DNA from: an uncultured Psychroserpens sp.
GTDB lineage: Bacteria; Bacteroidota; Bacteroidia; Flavobacteriales; Flavobacteriaceae
Direction: 5' to 3'
Assembly (NCBI RefSeq): GCF_947501425.1
Contig: NZ_CANMVN010000006.1
Span: 1 to 64,000 of the forward strand
DNA: 64,000 bases
The notes under the pieces were generated by a model. That model searched no databases. It was given only the letters and a program-made list of their open reading frames with translations, and had not been told where the DNA came from. Shown here piece by piece: positions 1 to 6,301 of the stretch. Positions within the stretch are counted from its first letter, which is position 1; every line of letters starts with the position of its first letter. The position numbers and the translations under genes are program-made.

Positions 1-335
1 ACAGATTTATAGCCAAGATCTTCGGCAGCAACTTCCAGGTATGAATCTTGAATCATTGCATCTAAGTCTTTTTTTAATAACAATTTTTTTAGTTGTTCAA
101 TCTCTTTTTGAAGTTCTTTAATACGTGTTATTTCGTCTTTGGTTTTCACTGTTATTCTAGTGTTCATAAGGTCTTTACGGTTGTACTTTCTAATCCATTC
201 ATTAATGGTAGTTGGTGCAATTCCATAAGCCTTACCTAATTGATACTTGTTTAATTTTCCAATTGTAAGTTCGTCTAAAATTTTCAATTTAAAAGGTTCT
301 GAATACCGTCTGATTACTTTGTCATTTTTATACAT
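1..335 (-). CDS. IS3-family transposase orfA (partial)
   Basis: About 111 codons are open from an ATG at 333-335 to the window edge with no stop. The translation starts MYKNDKVIRRYSEPFKLKIL, followed by a helix-turn-helix segment (YQLGKAYGIAPTTINEWIRKY, about residues 32-52). A leucine-zipper-like coiled coil (about residues 70-90, with KELQKEIEQLKKLLLKK) comes next. HTH plus zipper is the layout of IS3-family OrfA, which binds the IS ends and is fused to the catalytic OrfB by programmed frameshifting. OrfB and the frameshift site would lie left of base 1. The truncation is due to the window, not a visible mutation. Confidence 0.85.
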   Translation of the reverse strand, partial: MYKNDKVIRRYSEPFKLKILDELTIGKLNKYQLGKAYGIAPTTINEWIRKYNRKDLMNTRITVKTKDEITRIKELQKEIEQLKKLLLKKDLDAMIQDSYLEVAAEDLGYKS

Positions 336-374
336 AATGTTTGAAATTATGTAGCCTTTATTCAGGACGGGTCA
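1..374 (-). mobile_element. IS3-family insertion sequence, left end, cut by the window edge
   Basis: The element is read on the minus strand from about position 374. On that strand its outer end starts TGACCCGTCCTGAATAAAGG, a TG-starting terminal inverted repeat of the kind seen on Bacteroidota IS3-family elements. The transposase orfA start lies 39 bases inside it. The other end is outside the window, so orfB, the second inverted repeat and any target duplication cannot be seen. The insertion point lies only 14 bases past the core GTT of the attC-like repeat at 381-517, so the element has landed in the first bases of a third cassette. The exact outer boundary is inferred from that terminal sequence. 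Confidence 0.75.
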
Positions 375-380
375 AGCTTG

Positions 381-517
381 TTGCCAACGTGTTTGTGTAT
401 GATTTAGTTGCGGGCAAGTACACGATTCATTTTCCGCAGTAACAATATAGTAAATTGTAAGAAAAGATTCTGCCCTTAGTCAGCAAACCGCAATTAATTA
501 TACACGTTGTTGGCAAC
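381..517 (-). repeat. attC-like recombination site of cassette B
   Basis: An imperfect palindrome of about 137 bp that follows the 543-1688 gene on the minus strand. One end is TTGCCAAC (381-388), the other GTTGGCAAC (509-517), so the ends are complementary and flank the invariant AAC/GTT. Inside these, GTGTTTGTGTATGATTTAGTTGCG (389-412) pairs partly with the arm at 491-508. The pairing leaves a few unpaired bases on one arm only, as in integron attC sites where extrahelical bases choose the strand. The first 38 bases (375-412) are identical to 1719-1756 and the 21 bases 491-511 are identical to 1917-1937. The middle (413-490) is unrelated to the other copy. The attC role is an inference from this layout and the nearby recombinase. 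Confidence 0.7.
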
Positions 518-542
518 TGGCTTTTTAATTATCAATTAGTTC

Positions 543-1688
543 TTAAAAGTAAGTAATGTTCAATATTGTAGATTTATCCAATATTTTTTCATTGAATTGA
601 ACTATATAATTTAGTATTTTAACTGGGTTATTTAAATCGTCAAAGAAATACTCATAATTTAGTTCTCTTATCTTTGGTTCAGAAGTCGAACTTGACTTTT
701 TTGTAGTAATAGTATTAATTGTTCTAACATGTAATTTGTCATCATAATCTATAGTACAGTTTCCGTTTTCCCATACAAATTGCTCTTTTTTTCCGTAATC
801 CTGTACGAAGGTTTCTACATATTTAATAATTCTATTTTTATTATCGTATTCGTAAGTAGTTTTCCAACTTAGTGGATTATAATCCGTTAAGTTAATTTCT
901 TTTAAATACCAGTTTATTGGATTATCGCCTTGCTCATTATTATAATCTCTATGATATTTTTTAAAAACTTTTTCATCAGTTTTTAACTGGTTTACGTCAT
1001 TGTATAAGTATGAAGTTCTGTAATGTTCAATTATATCATAACCAATTATATATTTGTTTTTTTCAATAAGATTATTACTATCGTTATATGTAACTTTTTC
1101 AAAGACTTTTATTTCAAATTCGTCAAAAACTATATTATTTTCGTCTACATTACCATTTTCATCTGTTTTGTGTATTCCATAAGATTGATAATGTTTAATC
1201 TCTATTAATTTATTATAGTGGTTGTAGTTATAAACAATGCTATCTATCGATCCATGAAATCTATCGGTTTCCTTTTCTAAAGTTAACAATCCTTTTTTAA
1301 AAGTATATTCAGTTATATCTTGATTTATAATGGTATCTTTTTTAGTTGTAAATTCATTTTTTATGTTGAATGATTCAATTGTTTTGTCATCATATTCGTT
1401 TGAACTCACGTAGCTAATTATTTGTTTTGAATCGTTTAATTTGTACATGTAGATTTTGGTATCCTTAGCAATGTTACCATAGATAGAACTGTGCTGTTCG
1501 TACTTACGCTCTACAGTTTTTACATTGCCATTTAAATAAATTGGGTTATAAATTTTATCTTCTTCATATATTTTAAAGTATTTATTTTCAGGCGATTCAA
1601 AAGTCGGAGTTTCTATAACTAGATTTTGACTATTAGAATAATTACAAAGTAGTATAATAATTAGAAGATATTTAATTTTCAAAGTCAT
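543..1688 (-). CDS. exported protein with YD-like repeats (cassette B)
   Basis: A 381-residue protein with an N-terminal signal peptide (MTLKIKYLLIIILLCNYSNS, cleavage predicted just before QNLV), so it should be exported. The body contains several YD/RHS-like beta-strand repeats of the form tYeYDnknrIikY, visible around residues 145-170, 200-215, 225-240 and 275-295. No catalytic motif or named family is recognised. It is the only gene between two attC-like repeats and is read away from the recombinase at 2679-3839, as expected for a gene cassette. The ATG lies 44 bases inside the cassette, and I see no exact -7 box between the boundary and the start. It could be a surface or secreted YD-repeat protein; its function is unknown. 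Confidence 0.8.
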   Translation of the reverse strand: MTLKIKYLLIIILLCNYSNSQNLVIETPTFESPENKYFKIYEEDKIYNPIYLNGNVKTVERKYEQHSSIYGNIAKDTKIYMYKLNDSKQIISYVSSNEYDDKTIESFNIKNEFTTKKDTIINQDITEYTFKKGLLTLEKETDRFHGSIDSIVYNYNHYNKLIEIKHYQSYGIHKTDENGNVDENNIVFDEFEIKVFEKVTYNDSNNLIEKNKYIIGYDIIEHYRTSYLYNDVNQLKTDEKVFKKYHRDYNNEQGDNPINWYLKEINLTDYNPLSWKTTYEYDNKNRIIKYVETFVQDYGKKEQFVWENGNCTIDYDDKLHVRTINTITTKKSSSTSEPKIRELNYEYFFDDLNNPVKILNYIVQFNEKILDKSTILNITYF

Positions 1689-1718
1689 AACAAATTTTAA
1701 AATCAGAATTGCTTTTTT

Positions 1719-1944
1719 AGCTTGTTGCCAACGTGTTTGTGTATGATTTAGTTGCGATCTTAGGGTCTTGCTCTAGTTTAGCTTTTGCCGAATCAGCCGA
1801 CTGCAAGGAGGTAGGCAAAAACAGCGTTGGCAGGAGCGAGGCTTGTGCGCAACTAATCAATTAGTTAAAGATAGTAATTTGTAGGAATATTTGGTAAACT
1901 TAAAGCACTTGCGCAGCAATTAATTATACACGTTGTTACCTGTA
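1719..1944 (-). repeat. attC-like recombination site of cassette A
   Basis: A 220-bp imperfect palindrome between the two cassette genes. The plus-strand left end has TTGCCAAC (1725-1732), which is the start of cassette B on the minus strand. The right end is GTTACCTGTA (1935-1944). The right end is the exact reverse complement of TACAGGTAAC at 2636-2645, the first bases of cassette A. Thus the end of cassette A matches its own start and not its neighbour, the rule for R'' and R' in integron cassettes. Outer arms 1719-1756 and 1917-1937 are identical to those of the 381-517 copy. The interior is longer and different, and holds a second palindrome around 1785-1820 (TTTTGCC / GGCAAAAAC). Confidence 0.7.
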
Positions 1945-1945
1945 G

Positions 1946-2632
1946 TTACTCACGATTAGCTTCATTCATTTTCTTTTTCGCAAGTATTGGACTTAAATTC
2001 CGTTTTGTCATTTCCCTTGCAATTAATTCAGCTGTTATTCCAGAAGCATATAAATCTCCAGTTTTTGTATTTTGGTAAAGTTCCATTAATTCTACATTCG
2101 AGGACTTAATAGATTCTGATAATTCCTGAGCAAATTCTTTGTCAATTTTAAAATCACTGTTTAATGATTTTAAGTAATTTTCTTCGTAATAAGTAAAGCC
2201 AAATTTATTATCCAAAAGACTCAATTCAAAAGGCATTTTTGAAATTGAATCTTGAGTATAGCTTGTAACTTCGTTAATGAGCTTGATTTTATTTTCAGAT
2301 AGTTTTTCAATTCCGATTATGAAGAATCGATTGTCTCTTATTGGTTTAGCAGAAAGTGGAATTGAGTCTAATCTTTCCACAGCGAGTAAAGTCAGATTTC
2401 CTTTTTGTTTGGATTTAATGATTTTATAATGTTTTCGAGCCTTTGTTCTGCAATCAAAATTTGCATCACAACGATATTCATAAAGAGTATCATTTTGTTG
2501 TTCAATGGAAAATAGTTTTCCACTATTCACAAAATAATATTTCGATTCCAACACACTTTGAGAACACGAAATATTTAACGTGCAGACTGTAATAATTAAA
2601 ATCAGATATTTAATTTGAAGTAGGTTTTTCAT
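1946..2632 (-). CDS. putative lipoprotein of unknown function (cassette A)
   Basis: A 228-residue protein starting MKNLLQIKYLILIITVCTLN followed by ISC, a lipobox, so it is probably a lipoprotein with the acylated Cys at about residue 23. No recognised domain follows; the C-terminal 60 residues are mostly helical and charged. The ATG is only 13 bases inside the cassette boundary at 2645. Its promoter must therefore lie outside the cassette, in the attI-like stretch next to the recombinase, where an exact TATATTTG box is found at 2660-2667 on the minus strand. This is the first cassette of the array. Function unknown. Confidence 0.8.
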   Translation of the reverse strand: MKNLLQIKYLILIITVCTLNISCSQSVLESKYYFVNSGKLFSIEQQNDTLYEYRCDANFDCRTKARKHYKIIKSKQKGNLTLLAVERLDSIPLSAKPIRDNRFFIIGIEKLSENKIKLINEVTSYTQDSISKMPFELSLLDNKFGFTYYEENYLKSLNSDFKIDKEFAQELSESIKSSNVELMELYQNTKTGDLYASGITAELIAREMTKRNLSPILAKKKMNEANRE

Positions 2633-2635
2633 AAT

Positions 2636-2678
2636 TACAGGTAACTAGTTATATCTTTTCAAATATATACATTAATCA
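2636..2678 (-). promoter_or_regulatory. attI-like junction with a promoter facing the cassettes
   Basis: The 43 bases between the recombinase stop (2679) and the first cassette gene. TACAGGTAAC (2636-2645) marks the start of cassette A on the minus strand (GTTACCTGTA). The remaining 33 bases are AT-rich and contain TATATTTG on the minus strand (2667 to 2660), an exact match to the Bacteroidota -7 box TAnnTTTG. Initiation would be expected about 6-8 bases further on, leaving a leader of about 20 bases before the ATG at 2632. I see no clear -33 TTG. By position this corresponds to attI plus Pc of an integron; that reading is an inference. Confidence 0.55.
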
Positions 2679-3839
2679 TTATATGTTTCGGGATAACAGA
2701 ACATTTGTTTGCTCTTTTTGCGCAGACTTTAATTGCTTGACAATCACGTCTAACGGACTCGATATTTGCATTAAATCCTTACGTGTCACATGTGTGTAAA
2801 TCATAGTCGTCTCTGGACGGGCATGACCTAATAAAGATTGAATATGACGTAAATCAACACCTTGCTCCAATAAATGAGTCGCATAACTGTGACGTAACGT
2901 ATGTGGTGTAACCACCTTGTTAATCCTTGCTAACTGACTGCTGCGTCGCAAAAATTGCCTAACACTTCCAGGACTATATCTCGACCCATTCATACCCTCA
3001 ACAAAATATCGCTTAGGTCGGTAAGTACTAAAGTAATTAGATAAAATCGGCAAAAAGCTCTCAGCTAAACTAACATAACGGTCTTTACGCCCTTTACTAT
3101 CTCGTATCAATAATTGCCGCCTGTCAATATCAAAATCGGATAGATTTAAGTTAATTAATTCACTTATACGTAATCCGCAAGAATAGAGCAGCGCTATTAT
3201 GGCACGATGCTTTAAGTTTCTCGTTGATCGAATCAAATCAATAACCTCTTCTTGCGATAACACCACAGGTAAACGTTTTGATTTACTTGGTCTTACTAGT
3301 GCCAAATCATCAATGTTTGTTGTAGGCTTAAAAACTGTAAATAGTTTTAAGGCACTAATAAATTGACGTTGAGTGCTTACACTATAACGACGCTTTATAA
3401 ATACATTTTCAATATATAATTCTACAGCTCGGTTATCCAAGCTTTCTAATTCGGTATCATGGTAAAACGATAAGAAATCAGCAATTGCAAACACATAAGT
3501 TCTAATAGTGCTCTTACTATAGCGTTTGCCTTGTAAATAACGATAAAAGGCATTCAAAAGTTTCTTTTGATCTTCCCTCAAATATAGATCACGCTTAGGC
3601 TTAGCATCAAGTTGATCAGTGTCTTCCAGATGAGCTATCTTCGATAAAACACCACGAACCAAGTTTAAATGTTCTTTAGAATACGCAACTAACCAAACTC
3701 GCTTTGGAGGATACCACCTGGCTGTAGGAATTTGTCTTAAGCACTCAATGATTTCCGAATTGTACGAAAAGGAAATGGTTATATAAGATGCACCTTCAAT
3801 GGATTCAATAGCTATTGTTATGTGAGTTTTATTTGACAT
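2679..3839 (-). CDS. tyrosine recombinase, integron-integrase-like / XerC-like
   Basis: A 386-residue site-specific tyrosine recombinase. All catalytic residues are present: R224 (CGLRISELI), K249 (DSKGRKDR), H313 and R316 (HTLRHSYATHL), H339 (LLGHA) and Y348 (TTMIYTHV). A SAM-like core-binding domain spans about 88-180. The end of the catalytic domain (TTMIYTHV then SSPLDVI) resembles integron integrases. The extra helix IntI proteins carry between the Lys patch and HxxR (the RKYPRAG-type segment) is absent, so this is not canonical IntI. Residues 1-75 form an additional N-terminal domain with RWYPPKRVWLVAYS, found on many Bacteroidota recombinases and reminiscent of a HARP-type fold. It lies directly upstream of, and co-oriented with, the cassette array. 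Confidence 0.9.
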   Translation of the reverse strand: MSNKTHITIAIESIEGASYITISFSYNSEIIECLRQIPTARWYPPKRVWLVAYSKEHLNLVRGVLSKIAHLEDTDQLDAKPKRDLYLREDQKKLLNAFYRYLQGKRYSKSTIRTYVFAIADFLSFYHDTELESLDNRAVELYIENVFIKRRYSVSTQRQFISALKLFTVFKPTTNIDDLALVRPSKSKRLPVVLSQEEVIDLIRSTRNLKHRAIIALLYSCGLRISELINLNLSDFDIDRRQLLIRDSKGRKDRYVSLAESFLPILSNYFSTYRPKRYFVEGMNGSRYSPGSVRQFLRRSSQLARINKVVTPHTLRHSYATHLLEQGVDLRHIQSLLGHARPETTMIYTHVTRKDLMQISSPLDVIVKQLKSAQKEQTNVLLSRNI

Positions 3840-3858
3840 GTGCTATAACTTATATAAT

Positions 3859-3866
3859 CAAATATA
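3859..3866 (-). promoter_or_regulatory. -7 promoter box for the recombinase gene
   Basis: On the minus strand 3866-3859 reads TATATTTG, an exact TAnnTTTG box, 20 bases before the recombinase ATG at 3839. A matching -33 TTG is not evident, so this is a reasonable but not certain promoter. Confidence 0.45.
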
Positions 3867-3908
3867 GAGAAAATAATCTATAAATGTATGTCTCTATTGG
3901 TTTTGTGG

Positions 3909-4979
3909 CTAAGAGTTGGAATAGTATTCGAAGCTTTTTTTAATCAAATCATTATCAACCAGACAATTGATTTTTGGCTGTCCGATCTGTTTGAGCAATA
4001 CAAAATTGATATTTCCGTGTTCATTCTTTTTATCATACTTCAACAGATCAATAATGGCATCATAATCTCTAGGCACTATAGGCACAGGTGCATAAGTGGC
4101 AGTAATGGCATTGGTGATATAATCCAGATCTGCTTTTGGGAAATCTAATAACTCAGCAGAAATATAGGTTTCCAGAATCATACCAATAGCAATAGCTTCT
4201 CCATGCAAGAGTTCCTCTTTTTCTGGATGACTTAAAAAATACGATTCTATAGCATGACCAAGTGTGTGACCATAATTAAGATGCTTACGTTCAGCTTGTT
4301 CTAAAGGGTCTTTCGTTACAATATCTTTTTTAATCACAACAGATTCATGTATCAAAACATCCAAATCTTTTAATGTGAGCTTCGAAAGATCAGTCAGTTT
4401 ATCAAAATAAGCTCTGTCGCTTATGAGGCCGTGTTTTAACATTTCGGCTAAACCAGAACGTAACTGGTTTTGAGGTAAAGTATCTAAATACGAAGTATCG
4501 ATAATAACCATATCTCCAGAGCTGATAACGCCTACCTGATTTTTTAAATTACCAAGATCTACACCTGTTTTTCCACCTACCGAAGCATCTACCATTGCTA
4601 GTAGTGATGTTGGAATATTGATGTATTTGATGCCGCGTTTGAAGGTGCAGGCTACAAATCCGCCAAGATCGGTCACCACACCACCTCCAAGATTGAGAAG
4701 GAGGCTTTTACGATCTGCTTCCAGTTCTGATAATGCATTCCACACACCAACACAGGTATCTATGGTTTTGTGAGTTTCACCAGCTTCAATTTCAATCACT
4801 TCAATCGCAATATCTGTTTCTAAATACGACATAAATTTTGCTAGACAATGCTCATGCGTATTGGTGTCTACTAAAATAAATACTTTTGAAAAACGATGGG
4901 TTTCAATGTATGTGTTGAGCGCTTCATAGGCCTTAGTATTAAAATGAACCTTATAGGTTTTGGTTTCTATGGAATTCAT
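3909..4979 (-). CDS. aroB: 3-dehydroquinate synthase
   Basis: 356 residues, usual length. It converts DAHP to 3-dehydroquinate, the second step of the shikimate pathway, using NAD and a divalent metal in the cytoplasm. Visible family motifs: the NAD-binding GGGVVTDLGGFVA (about 97-110), the substrate segment SLLAMVDASVGGKTGVDLGNLKN (about 125-147), metal ligands in GLAEMLKHGL, LNYGHTLGHAIE and LHGEAIAIGM. It starts at the ATG at 4979 and is divergent from proline dehydrogenase. No other aromatic amino acid genes are adjacent. Confidence 0.97.
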   Translation of the reverse strand: MNSIETKTYKVHFNTKAYEALNTYIETHRFSKVFILVDTNTHEHCLAKFMSYLETDIAIEVIEIEAGETHKTIDTCVGVWNALSELEADRKSLLLNLGGGVVTDLGGFVACTFKRGIKYINIPTSLLAMVDASVGGKTGVDLGNLKNQVGVISSGDMVIIDTSYLDTLPQNQLRSGLAEMLKHGLISDRAYFDKLTDLSKLTLKDLDVLIHESVVIKKDIVTKDPLEQAERKHLNYGHTLGHAIESYFLSHPEKEELLHGEAIAIGMILETYISAELLDFPKADLDYITNAITATYAPVPIVPRDYDAIIDLLKYDKKNEHGNINFVLLKQIGQPKINCLVDNDLIKKSFEYYSNS

Positions 4980-5049
4980 ACCTGTTTGTGGATTGTCTAA
5001 GAAAGTGGAAAATTAGCGACTTTTAGTAAAATAATAACTACCGAATAAT

Positions 5050-5057
5050 TATTTTTG
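5050..5057 (+). promoter_or_regulatory. -7 promoter box for proline dehydrogenase
   Basis: TATTTTTG at 5050-5057 matches TAnnTTTG and lies 17 bases before the ATG at 5075. The -33 region (around 5022-5028, TTTTAG) is only a weak match. Confidence 0.45.
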
Positions 5058-5074
5058 TTATATATTTTTAACAA

Positions 5075-6247
5075 ATGAAGACAAACACGCTTTTTGATAA
5101 TACTGAAGTGGCTTTTGCCCTTAAAAATGATTCTCAGTTAGAACGCGCTTACTTTTTATTTAAAATGATTTCCCATCAGCCGCTGGTTAGAATTGGCACT
5201 GCAGCAACTAATTTTGCTCTTAAAGCAAATCTCCCAGTGGAAGGGTTAATTCGATCTACTGTCTTTGATCATTTTTGTGGTGGAGTTAATGAGGATGATT
5301 GTCTGTCAGTTATTGATAAGATGTTCACTAAAGGCGTGAGTTCGGTTTTAGATTATTCGGTAGAAGGGAAGGAAGAAGAAGCTACCTTTGATGAAGCCAG
5401 AGATAAAATACTCAAAATCGTACAGTTTGCTGACGAGAAAGAAGCAATGCCTATCGTGGTGTTTAAGCCTACAGGATTCGGACGTTTTTATTTGTATCAG
5501 AAGAAAGGTGAAGGTGTTCCTTTTTCTGCTGAAGAACAAGCCGAATGGGATAGAATCGTCGCACGATTTGATACGGTTTGCCGTCTTGCTAAAGAGAAGG
5601 ATGTGGAAGTATTGATCGATGGAGAGGAGAGTTGGATGCAAGATGCTGCAGACGACCTTTGCGAAACGATGATGCAAAAGTACAATACCGAAAAACCTAT
5701 TGTGTATAATACTTTGCAGACCTACCGTTGGGATCGTTTGGAATATCTAAAAGGAATTCATGAACGTGCTAAAGCTGGTGGTTTTAAAGTGGGCTTTAAA
5801 ATTGTTCGTGGTGCGTATATGGAGAAAGAGCGTGATAGAGCAGAAGATAAAGGGTACAAATCTCCTATTTGTGAGACTAAACAGGAAACAGATGATAATT
5901 TTAATACCTGTATGACTTACATGCTCAATAATCTGGATACTATTTCCATTTTTATTGGAACTCATAATGAGCAAAGCTGCTATCTGGCAATGGACCTCAT
6001 GCAGCAGCTTGGTATTAATAAAAAAGATAATAATGTATGGTTCGGACAACTCTACGGAATGAGTGATCATATCAGTTTCAACCTAGCAAAACAAGGGTAT
6101 AATGTTGCTAAATATGTGCCTTTCGGACCAGTAAAGGATGTTATGCCTTACCTCATAAGACGCGCTGAGGAAAATACATCTGTCGCCGGACAAACGAGTC
6201 GGGAGCTCAATTTACTCAAACAGGAAAAGAAGCGTCGGAAGCTATAA
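5075..6247 (+). CDS. proline dehydrogenase (single-domain PRODH)
   Basis: 390 residues. FAD-dependent oxidation of L-proline to pyrroline-5-carboxylate, the first step of proline catabolism, at the inner face of the membrane. The PRODH barrel is recognisable from VVFKPTGFGRFYLY, DGEESWMQDAADDL, VYNTLQTYRWDRLEYL, KIVRGAYMEKERDRA, FIGTHNEQSCYLA, WFGQLYGMSDHISF and PYLIRRAEENTSVAGQ, which supply FAD and substrate contacts. It is a stand-alone enzyme; the P5C dehydrogenase partner is not in this window. The gene ends 4 bases before a strong terminator at 6251-6282. Confidence 0.95.
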   Translation: MKTNTLFDNTEVAFALKNDSQLERAYFLFKMISHQPLVRIGTAATNFALKANLPVEGLIRSTVFDHFCGGVNEDDCLSVIDKMFTKGVSSVLDYSVEGKEEEATFDEARDKILKIVQFADEKEAMPIVVFKPTGFGRFYLYQKKGEGVPFSAEEQAEWDRIVARFDTVCRLAKEKDVEVLIDGEESWMQDAADDLCETMMQKYNTEKPIVYNTLQTYRWDRLEYLKGIHERAKAGGFKVGFKIVRGAYMEKERDRAEDKGYKSPICETKQETDDNFNTCMTYMLNNLDTISIFIGTHNEQSCYLAMDLMQQLGINKKDNNVWFGQLYGMSDHISFNLAKQGYNVAKYVPFGPVKDVMPYLIRRAEENTSVAGQTSRELNLLKQEKKRRKL

Positions 6248-6250
6248 ATA

Positions 6251-6282
6251 AAAAAATCTGCAATATACTTGCAGATTTTTTT
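6251..6282. terminator. bidirectional intrinsic terminator
   Basis: AAAAAATCTGCAA ... TTGCAGATTTTTTT forms a stem of at least 12 pairs with a 5-base loop and an A-run on one side and a T-run on the other. It separates the convergent proline dehydrogenase (ends 6247) and wzc (ends 6302) genes and can serve both. Confidence 0.85.
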
Positions 6283-6301
6283 ATGTCGTTTAGATAGGGT
6301 A

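Noticed and set aside
1023-1208. Plus-strand ORF of 61 codons inside the cassette B gene
   Set aside because: It is antisense to a longer gene with a clear signal peptide, has no promoter or ribosome binding site and consists of low-complexity hydrophobic residues.
381-1944. Palindromes at 381-517 and 1719-1944 as a CRISPR array
   Set aside because: There are only two copies, 1.3 kb apart with a gene between, and the repeats are long imperfect palindromes with different interiors.
2679-3839. Recombinase as the housekeeping XerC or XerD
   Set aside because: It has an extra 75-residue N-terminal domain and an IntI-like ending, and lies next to accessory units with attC-like ends. This cannot be excluded without a tree, but context favours a specialised recombinase.
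3888-4148. Plus-strand ORF overlapping the aroB 3' end
   Set aside because: It lies opposite conserved aroB sequence and its residues show no family.
5348-6070. Several ORFs on the minus strand and in other plus frames within proline dehydrogenase
   Set aside because: They are shadows of the conserved PRODH gene.
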